DNA of 35,544 nucleotides from Streptomyces bambusae (lineage in GTDB: Bacteria > Actinomycetota > Actinomycetes > Streptomycetales > Streptomycetaceae), in NCBI RefSeq assembly GCF_019400985.1, contig NZ_WTFF01000029.1, positions 1 through 35,544 of the forward strand, given 5' to 3'. The number at the start of each line of letters is the position of its first letter. Position 1 is the stretch's first letter. The position numbers were made by a program, and so were the translations under genes. The notes below the pieces were generated by a model. The model was not told the DNA's origin and did not search any database. It was given only the letters and a program-made list of their open reading frames with translations. Positions 7,489-16,049 of this stretch are shown one piece after another.

Positions 7489-8250
7489 TTACTTCTTCTT
7501 GCCCTGGTTCTTGACGGCCTCGATGGCGGCCGCGGCGGCCTCCGGGTCGAGGTAGGTGCCGCCCGGGTTGAGAGGCTTGAAGTCGGCGTCGAGCTCGTAG
7601 GAGAGCGGGATGCCGGTCGGGATGTTCAGGCCCGTGATGTCGGCGTCGGAGATGCCGTCGAGGTGCTTGACCAGGGCGCGCAGGGAGTTGCCGTGCGCGG
7701 CGACCAGGACCGTGCGGCCGGCGAGCAGGTCCGGGACGATGCCGTCGTACCAGTACGGGAGCATGCGGACGATGACGTCCTTCAGGCACTCCGTCCGCGG
7801 GCGCAGCTCCGGCGGGATGGAGGCGTAGCGCGCGTCGTCCGACTGGGAGAACTCCGTGCCGTCCTCGAGGGCCGGCGGCGGGGTGTCGTACGAGCGGCGC
7901 CACAGCATGAACTGCTCCTCGCCGAACTCGGCGAGGGTCTGGGCCTTGTCCTTGCCCTGCAGGGCGCCGTAGTGGCGCTCGTTCAGGCGCCACGAGCGGT
8001 GGACCGGGATCCAGTGGCGGTCGGCGGCCTCCAGGGCCAGCTGCGCGGTGCGGATCGCGCGCTTCTGGAGGGAGGTGTGGACCACGTCGGGCAGCAGGCC
8101 GGCGTCCTTGAGCAGCTCACCGCCGCGGACCGCCTCCTTCTCGCCCTTCTCGTTGAGGTTGACGTCCACCCAGCCGGTGAACAGGTTCTTCGCGTTCCAC
8201 TCGCTCTCGCCGTGGCGGAGCAGGATCAGCTTGTACGGTGCGTCGGCCAT
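7489..8250 (-). CDS. gpmA: 2,3-bisphosphoglycerate-dependent phosphoglycerate mutase
   Basis: A 253-residue glycolytic enzyme that interconverts 3- and 2-phosphoglycerate. The phosphohistidine motif LRHGESEWN places the catalytic histidine at residue 13. The RAIRTA segment (R64 region), LNERHYG with the proton-donor glutamate E91, and [10 protein letters not shown] complete the active site. Length matches bacterial dPGM. No Shine-Dalgarno sequence precedes the ATG. Instead a TAGGCT -10-like box ends 7 bases upstream of it, which suggests a leaderless or near-leaderless mRNA. Confidence 0.97.
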   Translation of the reverse strand: MADAPYKLILLRHGESEWNAKNLFTGWVDVNLNEKGEKEAVRGGELLKDAGLLPDVVHTSLQKRAIRTAQLALEAADRHWIPVHRSWRLNERHYGALQGKDKAQTLAEFGEEQFMLWRRSYDTPPPALEDGTEFSQSDDARYASIPPELRPRTECLKDVIVRMLPYWYDGIVPDLLAGRTVLVAAHGNSLRALVKHLDGISDADITGLNIPTGIPLSYELDADFKPLNPGGTYLDPEAAAAAIEAVKNQGKKK

Positions 8251-8364
8251 GCGTCCGAGCCTAGTGGACGCCCGGAGGCCCTGCGCGCCCCGCCCTGGCC
8301 TGGCCCCATGCCCTGTACGGGGCCCTGCGCCGGCCCCGTACGAACCCCCGCCGCACCCCTGTCG

Positions 8365-8383
8365 ATTGACGCCGGGCGTCAAT
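8365..8383. promoter_or_regulatory. Perfect palindrome upstream of the MFS gene, candidate operator
   Basis: ATTGACGCC-G-GGCGTCAAT is a perfect 9-bp inverted repeat around a single base. It lies 77 bp upstream of the MFS start, in the gap between gpmA and the transporter. The left arm contains a TTGACG box that could act as a -35 element, which would place a bound repressor over the promoter. No regulator gene is adjacent. Confidence 0.5.
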
Positions 8384-8460
8384 TCGCTGGCGCCGCACGC
8401 CCCTTCGCTCGTAACGTGCCCATCTGTCGAGTGCCACTTACATTTCCGGGGGGATCCTGC

Positions 8461-9909
8461 ATGTCCGCAGCCAGTCCGATACGGGCGGTACGCGAAAGCG
8501 TGTCCGGTCTGCCGAGTACGTTCTGGTGGCTGTGGACCAGCACCCTGGTCAACCGCCTCGGCGCCTTCGTCGCCACCTTCATGGCCCTGTACCTGACCCT
8601 GGAGCGCGGCTACTCGGCCTCCTTCGCCGGGCTCGTGGTCGCCCTGCACGGGCTCGGCGGGGTCGTCTCCTCGCTGGGCGCGGGCGTCATGACGGACCGG
8701 CTGGGGCGGCGGCCGACGATGCTGGTGGCGCAGGTGGCGACGGCCGGCTCGGTGGCGCTGCTCGGCTTCATGGAGCACCCGGTGGCCATCGCGGCGGTGG
8801 CACTGCTGGTCGGCATGGCCTCGAACGCCTCGCGCCCGGCGGTGCAGGCGATGCTGGCCGACATCGTCCCGCCCGAGGACCGGGTGCGGGCCTTCGCGCT
8901 GAACTACTGGGCCATCAACCTCGGCTTCGCGGTCAGCTCGGTGGCGGCGGGGGTGATCGCCGAGTACAGCTATCTGGCGGGCTTCCTCGGGGAGGCGGCG
9001 CTGACCCTGGCGTGCGCGGTGGTGGTGTACCTCAAGCTGCCGGAGTCGCGGCCGGAGCCGGACGGCGTGGGTCGCGCGGGTCGCGGGGGCGGCGGGGGCG
9101 GCGCGGGCGCGGCCGCGGCCGGCGGCTCCGCGGAGAAGGCGGAGAAGGTCGGGCTGGGCACGGTCGTGCGGGACGGGCGCTTCATGGGCGTCGTCGGCCT
9201 GTCGTTCCTGATCTCGCTGATCTTCACCCAGGGGTCGGTGGGGCTGCCGGTGGCCATGGGGTCGGCCGGCTTCTCGCCCGGGGACTACGGCCTGGTCATC
9301 GCGGTGAACGGGGTGCTGATCGTGCTGCTCCAGCTCCCGGTCACCCGGCTCGTCGAGCGCCGCGACCCGAAGCAGCTGCTGGTGGTCTCCTCGCTGCTGG
9401 CGGGCTACGGCTTCGCGATGACCGCGTTCGCCGGGTCGATCGCGGCGTACGCGCTGACGGTGTGCGTGTGGACGCTGGCGGAGATCATCAACTCGCCGAC
9501 CCAGATGGACCTGGTCGTACGGCTCTCGCCGGTCCACGGCCGGGGCAGCTACCAGGGCATGTACACGATGTCGTGGGCGGTGGCCGCACTGATCGCCCCG
9601 CTGATGTCCGGCCTCGTGATCGACCGGCTGGGCGCGGCGTGGCTGTGGGGGGCGACGGGCGTACTGGGCACGACGGCGGCGGTCGGCTACTGGGCGCTGA
9701 TGCGGAAGCTGTCGCAGGGGCTCGGGACGGGGGCGACGGCGAAGACTTCTGCGACGGCGGGGACGGCGGGGACCTCTGCGACGGCGGGGACGACGGCGGT
9801 GACGGCTGAGACGACTTCAGCTGCGACGGCGGCGGCACCCGAGGCCGCAGTCGGGCCCGGCGTGGCGGCGGCATCGGGTACCGCCCCTGGCCAAGGACCG
9901 GCGGCCTGA
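8461..9909 (+). CDS. Major facilitator superfamily transporter
   Basis: A 482-residue MFS permease of the 12-helix drug/proton-antiporter type. The loop between helices 2 and 3 has the MFS signature in [12 protein letters not shown] (about residues 75-86), and a related VIDRLGAAW is found near the C-terminal helices. The central loop is extended by a Gly/Ala-rich stretch (about 200-225). The last 70 residues form an Ala/Thr-rich low-complexity tail encoded by GACGGCGGG micro-repeats. The ATG is preceded by GGGGGG. Substrate unknown; the family includes sugar and drug exporters. A candidate operator lies upstream. Confidence 0.9.
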   Translation: MSAASPIRAVRESVSGLPSTFWWLWTSTLVNRLGAFVATFMALYLTLERGYSASFAGLVVALHGLGGVVSSLGAGVMTDRLGRRPTMLVAQVATAGSVALLGFMEHPVAIAAVALLVGMASNASRPAVQAMLADIVPPEDRVRAFALNYWAINLGFAVSSVAAGVIAEYSYLAGFLGEAALTLACAVVVYLKLPESRPEPDGVGRAGRGGGGGGAGAAAAGGSAEKAEKVGLGTVVRDGRFMGVVGLSFLISLIFTQGSVGLPVAMGSAGFSPGDYGLVIAVNGVLIVLLQLPVTRLVERRDPKQLLVVSSLLAGYGFAMTAFAGSIAAYALTVCVWTLAEIINSPTQMDLVVRLSPVHGRGSYQGMYTMSWAVAALIAPLMSGLVIDRLGAAWLWGATGVLGTTAAVGYWALMRKLSQGLGTGATAKTSATAGTAGTSATAGTTAVTAETTSAATAAAPEAAVGPGVAAASGTAPGQGPAA

Positions 9910-9935
9910 GCGGGCTCGGCGAAGTCCGGTGCGGT

Positions 9936-9976
9936 ACCGCGCCCCGTCAGGGGCGAGGGGCGGTCCGCATATGCGG
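9936..9976. terminator. Weak hairpin and palindrome between MFS and YbjN genes
   Basis: CGCCCC/GGGGCG with a GTCA loop (9940-9955) is followed by the perfect 12-bp palindrome CCGCATATGCGG (9965-9976). The genes converge here, so a shared terminator is likely, but the stems are short. Confidence 0.35.
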
Positions 9977-10026
9977 CTCAGCCCCCACCGGCCCGCGGTT
10001 TCATCACCGCACATCCAGCGGCGCGC

Positions 10027-10542
10027 TCAGCTGCCCGGCCGGGTCAGGTGGCTGAAGGCGTCCAGGTTGCGGGTGGGTTCGCCGCGCGAGACGCGCCATT
10101 CGTACTCGCGGCGGATCGCGCTCGCGAAGCCGAGCTCCAGCAGGGTGTTGAAGGCGCCGTCCGACGCCTCCAGGACCGTGCCCAGGATGCGGTCCAGCTC
10201 CTGCGGCGTGACCGCCGCCAGCGGGAGCCGGCCCGCCAGGTAGATGTCGCCGAGCGCGTCCACCGCGTAGCCCACGCCGTAGAGCTTGAGGTTGCGCTCC
10301 AGCAGCCAGCGGTGGACGCCGGCCTCGTTCTCGTCGGGGTGGCGGATCACGAACGCGTTGACCGACAGCGAGTGCCGGCCGACCCGCAGCGAGCAGGTCG
10401 TGGACAGCTTGCGGGTGCCCGGGAGCTGGACGACGTACGTGCCGGGCTCGGGGGACTCCCAGGCGAGGTCGGCGTCGGCGAGCGTGGTCTCGACGATCTC
10501 GGCGGTCTTGGCGGTCTGGGCGGTGTCCGCGGTCTCAGCCAT
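10027..10542 (-). CDS. YbjN domain-containing protein
   Basis: A 171-residue protein. After a Thr/Ala-rich N-terminus it shows the YbjN (PF10722) type I chaperone-like fold: a [28 protein letters not shown] beta region split across residues 41-67, [18 protein letters not shown], and [27 protein letters not shown]. YbjN proteins are linked to stress responses and motility in enterobacteria; the actinobacterial role is unclear. The ATG overlaps the mshA stop by 8 bases, so it is co-translated with mshA. That places it in the mycothiol locus, as in other streptomycetes. Confidence 0.88.
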   Translation of the reverse strand: MAETADTAQTAKTAEIVETTLADADLAWESPEPGTYVVQLPGTRKLSTTCSLRVGRHSLSVNAFVIRHPDENEAGVHRWLLERNLKLYGVGYAVDALGDIYLAGRLPLAAVTPQELDRILGTVLEASDGAFNTLLELGFASAIRREYEWRVSRGEPTRNLDAFSHLTRPGS

Positions 10543-11908
10543 GGTGGGAGCGTACGCGACGACGGTGGTCGTGCATGGCTGCGGTGTACACGTCGGCCGT
10601 GCCGGCGGCCGCCGTGTCCCAGCCGAAGAACTGCGCGTGGCGCGCCGCCTCGCGGCCCATCCGCTCCGTCAGGTGCGGATCGTCCACGAAGCGGCGCAGC
10701 CGGTCGGCGTAGTCGGCGGGGTCGTGGCCGGGGACGAGCAGGCCGGTCGCGCCGTCGTTGACGGCGACCGGCAGGCCGCCGACCTCGGCGGCCAGCACCG
10801 GCGTGCCGGCGGCCTGCGCCTCTATGGCGACCAGTCCGAAGGATTCGCTGTACGAGGGCATGACCAGCACGCTCGCGGCCCGGAACCAGTCCGCGAGCGC
10901 GTCCTGGGCGACCGGCGGGTGGAAGTGGACCAGGTCGGCGATGCCCAGCGTGGCGGCGAGCTTCTGCAGCCCCTCGGGCTTGGCCATGCCGCTGCCGCTG
11001 GGTCCGCCGACCACGGGGACGAAGAGCCGGCGGCGCAGCGAGGGGTCCCGGTCGACGAGCAGGGCGACGGCGCGCAGCAGGATGTCGGGGGCCTTGAGCG
11101 GCTGTATCCGGCCGGCGAACAGCGGGATCAGCGCGTCCTGGGGCAGGCCGAGGCGGGCCCGGGCGGCGGCCCGGCCGTCGCCTACGGTGAACCGGTCGAG
11201 GTTGACGCCGGGGTGGACGACGGCGACCTTGGCCGGGTCGGCGTCGTAGTACCGGACGAGTTCCTCGGCCTCCTCGGTGGTGTTGGCGATGAGCCGGTCG
11301 GCGGCGGCGACGATCTGGGTCTCGCCTATGACGCGGGCGGCCGGCTCGGGGGTGTCGCCCGCGGCCAGGGCGGCGTTCTTGACCTTGGCCATGGTGTGCA
11401 TGGCGTGCACGAGCGGTACGCCCCACCGCTCGGCGGCGAGCCAGCCGACGTGGCCGGAGAGCCAGTAGTGGGAGTGGACGAGGTCGTAGTGGCCGGGGCG
11501 GTGGCCGGCCCAGGCCTGCATCACGCCGTGGGTGAAGGCGCACAGCTGGGCGGGCAGCTCCTCCTTGGCCAGGCCCTCGTACGGGCCGGCGTCGACGTGG
11601 CGTACGAGCACGCCGGGCGCCAGCTCGACGGCGGGCGGCAGGCCGCCCTCGGTGGCCCGGGTGAAGATCTCGACCTCGATGTTGATCGCGGCGAGCCGCT
11701 TGGCCAGCTCCACGATGTAGACGTTCATGCCCCCGGCGTCGCCGGTGCCGGGCTGGTGCAGGGGTGAGGTGTGCACGCTGAGCATGGCGATGCGGCGCGG
11801 CTTGCGGTGGTGGCCGACAGCCGGCAGGCGCAGTCGGGGCGGCTCCGCGTGGCGGGCTGTGCGCCCTGCGGTGAGCCTGCCTCCGAGCCGGGATACGTAC
11901 TGGCTCAA
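10535..11908 (-). CDS. mshA: D-inositol-3-phosphate glycosyltransferase MshA
   Basis: A 457-residue GT4 glycosyltransferase. It transfers GlcNAc from UDP-GlcNAc to 1L-myo-inositol 3-phosphate, the first committed step of mycothiol synthesis. The acceptor/donor loop [19 protein letters not shown] starts at H46. [23 protein letters not shown] and the C-terminal ExxxxxxxE-type segment [19 protein letters not shown] are intact. The protein ends [14 protein letters not shown], as in the S. coelicolor orthologue. The start is TTG at 11908 (reading MSQYVSRLG), with AGAGGA about 9 bases upstream; this matches the known N-terminus of streptomycete MshA. It is followed by the overlapping YbjN gene. Confidence 0.96.
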   Translation of the reverse strand: MSQYVSRLGGRLTAGRTARHAEPPRLRLPAVGHHRKPRRIAMLSVHTSPLHQPGTGDAGGMNVYIVELAKRLAAINIEVEIFTRATEGGLPPAVELAPGVLVRHVDAGPYEGLAKEELPAQLCAFTHGVMQAWAGHRPGHYDLVHSHYWLSGHVGWLAAERWGVPLVHAMHTMAKVKNAALAAGDTPEPAARVIGETQIVAAADRLIANTTEEAEELVRYYDADPAKVAVVHPGVNLDRFTVGDGRAAARARLGLPQDALIPLFAGRIQPLKAPDILLRAVALLVDRDPSLRRRLFVPVVGGPSGSGMAKPEGLQKLAATLGIADLVHFHPPVAQDALADWFRAASVLVMPSYSESFGLVAIEAQAAGTPVLAAEVGGLPVAVNDGATGLLVPGHDPADYADRLRRFVDDPHLTERMGREAARHAQFFGWDTAAAGTADVYTAAMHDHRRRVRSHHG

Positions 11909-12113
11909 GGGAGCAGTCCTCTCGGTCGGCGGTCTCTACGGTCGCTACGGTCTCGGCGGTCTCGGCGGTCGGCGGCGCTGCGGGGTGCCGGCGGCGGGTG
12001 TGCGGAGTGCCGACGGCATGCGAAAGGCGGGCCCGGTCGCGCGCCCTTCAGGACGTGCAACCAGTGCGGGGCCGTCCCGCATTCCTGGGTTCTGGATCTC
12101 CGGTCGAGGTTTG

Positions 12114-12129
12114 CCGGATTTTTATCCGG
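12114..12129. promoter_or_regulatory. Inverted repeat in the mshA / methyltransferase divergent region
   Basis: CCGGAT-TTTT-ATCCGG is a perfect 6-bp inverted repeat in the 248-bp divergent region, 28 bp upstream of the methyltransferase start. It could be a regulator site; no partner is evident. Confidence 0.35.
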
Positions 12130-12156
12130 GCAGGTCGCTGCGCTTACTCTCGGCTC

Positions 12157-12963
12157 ATGGCCTCCCGCACCCCTCCCCCGAGCCGTCCCGTGGGCACGGT
12201 GACGCGCGGGACGACCAATCCGAACCGGCTGCGCCGCATGGACCGCTGGATCGCGGCCACGCACGGCGGCGCGCTGCGCCGGGCACAGGCGCCGGTGGCG
12301 GTGGACCTCGGGTACGGGGCCGCGCCGTGGACGGCGGTGGAGCTGCTGGCCCGGCTGCGGGCAGCGGCGCCCGAGGTGCGGGTGGTGGGCATCGAGATCG
12401 AGCCGGCCCGGGTGGCGGCCGCGAAGCCGTACGAGCGGGAGGGGCTGGCCTTCCGGCACGGCGGGTTCGAGGTGCCGCTGGACGGCGGGGAGCGGCCGGC
12501 GCTGATCCGGGCGGCGAACGTGCTGCGGCAGTACGACGAGGAGCAGGTCGAGGCCACCTGGCGACGGCTGTGCGGGCGGCTGGCGCCGGACGGGCTGCTG
12601 GTGGAGGGGACCTGCGACGAGATCGGGCGGCGGCACGTGTGGGTGGCGCTGGGGCCGGAGGGGGCGCGCACGGTGACCTTCGCGACCCGGCTGGGCTCCT
12701 TGGAGCGGCCGTCGGACCTGGCGGAGCGGCTCCCCAAGGCGCTGATCCACCGTAATGTGCCGGGTGAACCGGTGTACGCGTTCCTGCGGGACTTCGACCG
12801 GGCCTGGGCGGCGGCCGCGCCGTACGCCTCGCTGGGGGCCCGGCAGCGGTGGATCCGTACGGCGCGGTCGCTGGCGCAGGACTGGCCGCTGGCGGACGGT
12901 CCGCGGCGCTGGCGGCAGGGCGAACTGACGGTGCGGTGGGGCGCATTGCGCCCGAACGGGTGA
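12157..12963 (+). CDS. Class I SAM-dependent methyltransferase
   Basis: A 268-residue protein. The SAM-binding motif I is VAVDLGYGAAPWTAVEL (about residues 47-63) and the acidic ribose-binding position follows in VVGIEIEPARV (near 80). The C-terminal half (LPKALIHRNVPGEPVYAFLRDFDRAW) has no known domain that I recognise. Orthologues lie next to mshA in other streptomycetes, but the substrate is unknown. The ATG at 12157 was chosen because TACTCT, a good -10 box, ends 6 bases upstream, giving a leaderless transcript. The earlier in-frame ATG at 11998 lacks support and reads low-quality sequence. Confidence 0.85.
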   Translation: MASRTPPPSRPVGTVTRGTTNPNRLRRMDRWIAATHGGALRRAQAPVAVDLGYGAAPWTAVELLARLRAAAPEVRVVGIEIEPARVAAAKPYEREGLAFRHGGFEVPLDGGERPALIRAANVLRQYDEEQVEATWRRLCGRLAPDGLLVEGTCDEIGRRHVWVALGPEGARTVTFATRLGSLERPSDLAERLPKALIHRNVPGEPVYAFLRDFDRAWAAAAPYASLGARQRWIRTARSLAQDWPLADGPRRWRQGELTVRWGALRPNG

Positions 12964-12964
12964 A

Positions 12965-13118
12965 CGAATTAACCCGAACGGGTGAGCGTCGGCGGCGGGG
13001 GAACCGGGGTCGGGGGCGACCCGTTGAGTCGCCAGGGGGAGGAGATCATGATCGAAGCGGCGTCCGCGGGGTGTCGGATTCCGCCGAGTCGTGGCACCAT
13101 CCCGGAGGCGATGGAAGT
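12965..13118 (+). promoter_or_regulatory. Possible c-di-AMP (ydaO/yuaA-type) riboswitch leader
   Basis: The leader of the NlpC/P60 gene contains GCGGGGGAACCGGGG (12995-13009) and, further on, CCGCCGAG (13081-13088) with CCGGAGGCGATGG (13102-13114). These resemble the conserved GGGGGAACC and CCGNCAG...CGNAGGCGNNGG blocks of ydaO riboswitches, which often precede cell-wall hydrolase genes in Streptomyces. Between the two blocks the match is loose and there are insertions. A small hairpin CTGAC-GAATA-GTCAG (13121-13135) follows. A covariance-model scan would decide. Confidence 0.45.
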
Positions 13119-13158
13119 TACTGACGAATAGTCAGATCTGGTTGGGGGGACCGGGACC

Positions 13159-14217
13159 ATGAAACGAAAGCGGCACGGCGCTTCCGCTCTCACGCTGCTG
13201 TGCATCACGTCGATACTGGTGGCCGCCGCCTTCACGGGCGCCGCGACCCCGGCCCACGCCGCCCCGCTGCCCGAGCCCGGCCAGAAGTCCCTCGAACAGG
13301 TCCGCAAGGAGATCGAGGAGCTCTACCGGCAGGCGGGCACCGCCACGGACGCGTACAACCTCGCCGCGGGCGAGGCCAAGGCCCAGTCCGACAAGATCGT
13401 CGAGATCGCCAAGCAGGTGACGGCCGGCCAGGAGCGGCTGACCGGCCTCAAGAACAAGGCCGGGGCCGCCGCCCGCGCCCAGTACCGTTCCGGCGGCCTG
13501 CCGCCGGGCGCCCAGCTGGTGCTCAGCGGCGACCCGAGCAAGTACCTGATCGGGGCCGACCTGCTGCGCCAGGGCCAGAAGGCCACCTCCGACACCATCT
13601 CCGAACTGAACCGCACCCAGCGGGAGTTGCAGCAGCACGCGATCGACGCGAGCGCGCACTGGCAGACCCTGGAGGCCAACCGGGTCAAGCAGGAGACCGC
13701 CAAGAAGGAGATCGAGCAGAAGATCAAGACGGCGGAGGAGCTGGAGAACAAGCTGGAGGCCGAGGAGAAGGCCCGGCTGCTCCAGCTCGAACAGGAGGAG
13801 CAGTACAAGGCGCAGAAGGCCTGGCTCTCCACGGGCGTACTGAAGGACCTGAGCGGATCGGCGACGGAGGCCGGGAAGAAGGCCGTGCAGTACGCCACCC
13901 GCCAGATCGGCAAGCCGTACGTATGGGGCGCCGAGGGCCCCAACTCCTTCGACTGCTCCGGGCTGACCTCGCAGGCCTGGCTGTCGGCGGGCCGGGGGAT
14001 CCCGCGGACCTCGCAGGAGCAGCTGCGGCTGCTGCCGAAGGTCGCGATCAAGGACATGCGGCCCGGCGACCTGATCATCTACTTCGACGACGCGAGCCAC
14101 GTCGGCATGTACATAGGGGACGGCGCGATGGTGCACGCCCCGCGTCCGGGGCGCAGCGTCACCATCGCGGGCGCGGGCTCGATGCCGATCAAGGCGATCG
14201 TCCGGCCGGACGCGTAG
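13159..14217 (+). CDS. Secreted NlpC/P60 family cell-wall peptidase
   Basis: A 352-residue endopeptidase. The signal peptide (1 to about 34) ends with AHA before APLPEPG. A long coiled-coil region (about 45-215) is rich in Glu, Lys and Gln. The C-terminal NlpC/P60 domain (about 238-352) has the catalytic cysteine C266 (FDCSG), the histidine H314 (ASHVGMYIG) and the third polar residue H326 (VHAPR). The family cleaves D-gamma-glutamyl-meso-DAP bonds in peptidoglycan stems. The coiled coil is reminiscent of RipA-type autoinhibited hydrolases that need activation. ATG start with a GGGGGGACC-type site 7 bases upstream. Possibly controlled by the leader RNA upstream. Confidence 0.94.
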   Translation: MKRKRHGASALTLLCITSILVAAAFTGAATPAHAAPLPEPGQKSLEQVRKEIEELYRQAGTATDAYNLAAGEAKAQSDKIVEIAKQVTAGQERLTGLKNKAGAAARAQYRSGGLPPGAQLVLSGDPSKYLIGADLLRQGQKATSDTISELNRTQRELQQHAIDASAHWQTLEANRVKQETAKKEIEQKIKTAEELENKLEAEEKARLLQLEQEEQYKAQKAWLSTGVLKDLSGSATEAGKKAVQYATRQIGKPYVWGAEGPNSFDCSGLTSQAWLSAGRGIPRTSQEQLRLLPKVAIKDMRPGDLIIYFDDASHVGMYIGDGAMVHAPRPGRSVTIAGAGSMPIKAIVRPDA

Positions 14218-14399
14218 CGCCTGGCGGCGAGCGACACATCGGGGGCCGGGCCCCGGTCGGCCTTCCTCTCGGGGGCTCCGCCCCCGCACCCGGGGGCGCC
14301 CGGGGCTCCGCCCGGACTCCGTTCCGCCCGCGCTCCGCGCGCGCCTGACTCCGTTCCGTGCTCCGCCGACTCCGTTCCGTGCGCTTCGCGCCCGGTGCG

Positions 14400-14438
14400 C
14401 TCAAACTCCCCCAGCTACCGCTGGGTGGTGCCCCCAGC
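14400..14438. repeat. Dispersed Streptomyces intergenic repeat (CTCAAACTCCCCCAGC type)
   Basis: The stretch beginning CTCAAACTCCCCCAGCTACC and continuing through GCTGGGTGGTGCCCCCAGC matches a short repeat that I recall as scattered in hundreds of intergenic positions in Streptomyces genomes. It contains a CCAGC-TACC-GCTGG hairpin (14411-14424) and a second CCCCCAGC. Confidence 0.7.
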
Positions 14439-14573
14439 GCAGGCTGGATGGTGAGGTCCGGGGGCCGGGGCGCAGGCCCGGGTGGCGTGAGGTTTCTCAT
14501 TCGGGGGGAGGGGGTGGGCCCCGGACTTCCGTGGCCATAACGGCATATGACGGCGGCCACACCGGGCTGGGCA

Positions 14574-14604
14574 TTGACGGTCGCCGGGCGATGGCCGCTA
14601 GGGT
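14574..14604 (+). promoter_or_regulatory. Candidate promoter of the PP2C phosphatase gene
   Basis: TTGACG (14574-14579) and TAGGGT (14599-14604) are separated by 19 bases, fitting a HrdB-type promoter about 40 bp upstream of the ATG at 14651. Confidence 0.6.
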
Positions 14605-14650
14605 CGCCTCCGAGCGCACCCTCGGGGGGAGGGAAGGAACCGGAATTTCG

Positions 14651-15997
14651 ATGCCCGTACCCGTACCGCGGCAGAGGGACACCCCGGCCGCGGAGAGCGG
14701 TCAGGCCGTTCTGCCCAGCGGCTCCCACCTCACCCACGCCGCAACACCCCAACCGCTGACCCTGCTGGTGATCGAGGACGACCCGGCGGGCGGTCTCACC
14801 GTCCCCGAGATCCTCGACGCCGACGGCCACCGCATCCGGCTGCGGACCGCCCGCAACCTCACCGAGGCCACCCGGCTGCTCACGCCGGACGTCCACTGCA
14901 TCCTGCTCGACCTGTCGCTGCCGCGCCCCGGCGCGGCCGTCCGCACCCCGGCCGCCGTGTCCGGCACACCCGCCGCGGCTTCCGCCGCCGGCGCAGCCGG
15001 CACCGGCGCCGCCCCCTCCGTGGACGAGCTGACAGCACTGCGCGAGGTGCTGCGGATCGCCCCGCGCCATGCCGTGCTCGTCCTCACCGCCGAGGCCGAC
15101 GCCGAGCGGGCCGCCGAGGCCGTACGGGTGGGCGCGCAGGACTTTCTCTTCCGCGACGAGCTGGACGGGCGGCTGCTGAGCCGCGCCATCCGCTACGCGG
15201 TCGAGCGCAAGCGGGCCGACATCGCCCAGTACAAGCTGGCCGAGTCCCGGCTGCGGGCGCAGGAGAACGCCCGCCTCGAACGCGGCCTGCTGCCCACTCC
15301 CCTGCTCGAAGGCTCCGACCTGCGCTTCGCCGCTCGCTACCACGCCGGCCGCAGCCGCGCCCTGCTCGGCGGGGACTTCTACGACACCGTCCGCACCCCG
15401 GACGGCACGGTCCACGCGATGATCGGCGACGTGTGCGGCCACGGCCCCGACGAGGCCGCCCTGGGCGTGGAGCTGCGGATCGCCTGGCGCGCCCTGACCC
15501 TGGCGGGGCTGTGCGGCGACGAGCTGCTGGCCACGTTGCAGGAGGTCCTGGAGGTGGAACGTCCCTGCGAGGAGATCTTCGCGACCCTGTGCACCGTGGA
15601 CATCTCCCCCGACGGCCGCCGGGCGGGCCTGTGCCTGGCCGGCCATCCGGCCCCGCTCATATCCCGGCCCGGCCGGGCCGCGCGGCTGCTGCCGTACGAG
15701 AACAGCGGTCCGGCCCTCGGCCTGCTGCCCAAGGCCCGCTGGCCGCGCAAGCAGGTCGATCTCGGCGGGACCTGGAGCCTGATGCTCTACACCGACGGGC
15801 TGATCGAGGGCCGGATCGGCGAGGGCCGCGAGCGGCTGGGCCAGGACGGCATGGTCGAGATGATCAACCGGCATCTGGCCGAGGGCCTGCGCGGCGAGCG
15901 CCTGCTGGAGGCCGCGGTCACCGAGGCGCGCCGGCTCAACGGCGGCGAGCTGACGGACGACGTGGCCGTGGTGCTCCTCGACCGCGCGGCGGGCTGA
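14651..15997 (+). CDS. Response regulator with PP2C-type serine phosphatase output
   Basis: A 448-residue two-domain protein. The N-terminal receiver (about 36-185) has acidic D43/D44, phosphoacceptor D87 (LLDLSLP) and T146, but R168 stands where the conserved lysine is normally found. The loop after D87 carries an extra Ala/Pro-rich insertion of about 30 residues. A coiled-coil linker (about 186-215) leads to a SpoIIE/RsbU-type PP2C phosphatase (about 225-446) with the metal-binding aspartates in GGDFYD, IGDVCGHG, LYTDGLIEG and the final LTDDVAVVLL. Such proteins dephosphorylate anti-anti-sigma factors; no STAS or anti-sigma gene is adjacent. The start at 14651 has GGGAGGGAAGGA upstream; an in-frame ATG at 14531 lies before the promoter and was rejected. 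Confidence 0.92.
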   Translation: MPVPVPRQRDTPAAESGQAVLPSGSHLTHAATPQPLTLLVIEDDPAGGLTVPEILDADGHRIRLRTARNLTEATRLLTPDVHCILLDLSLPRPGAAVRTPAAVSGTPAAASAAGAAGTGAAPSVDELTALREVLRIAPRHAVLVLTAEADAERAAEAVRVGAQDFLFRDELDGRLLSRAIRYAVERKRADIAQYKLAESRLRAQENARLERGLLPTPLLEGSDLRFAARYHAGRSRALLGGDFYDTVRTPDGTVHAMIGDVCGHGPDEAALGVELRIAWRALTLAGLCGDELLATLQEVLEVERPCEEIFATLCTVDISPDGRRAGLCLAGHPAPLISRPGRAARLLPYENSGPALGLLPKARWPRKQVDLGGTWSLMLYTDGLIEGRIGEGRERLGQDGMVEMINRHLAEGLRGERLLEAAVTEARRLNGGELTDDVAVVLLDRAAG

Positions 15998-16049
15998 CGC
16001 CCGGCGCCGCGTGGCCCCGGTGCTCCTCGTTGCCCCGGTGCTCCTCGAT

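Larger units (their letters stand above)
14218..14650. other. Intergenic region with repeats and promoter, NlpC to PP2C genes
   Basis: A 433-bp gap without a gene. It contains GACTCCGTTCCG three times (14315-14326, 14347-14358, 14368-14379), a dispersed Streptomyces-type repeat (14400-14438), and a promoter for the downstream phosphatase gene (14574-14604). GC-rich complementary tracts near 14270-14310 could act as the NlpC gene terminator. Confidence 0.6.

Noticed and set aside
6946..9909. A 987-codon plus-strand open frame covering the GYD, gpmA and MFS region
   Set aside because: Only the last 482 codons, from the ATG at 8461, encode a recognisable protein. The rest is antisense to gpmA and the GYD gene and exists because of high GC.
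12849..13124. A 91-codon plus-strand frame over the NlpC leader
   Set aside because: It starts inside the methyltransferase gene in another frame and has no ribosome site; the region reads better as a structured leader.
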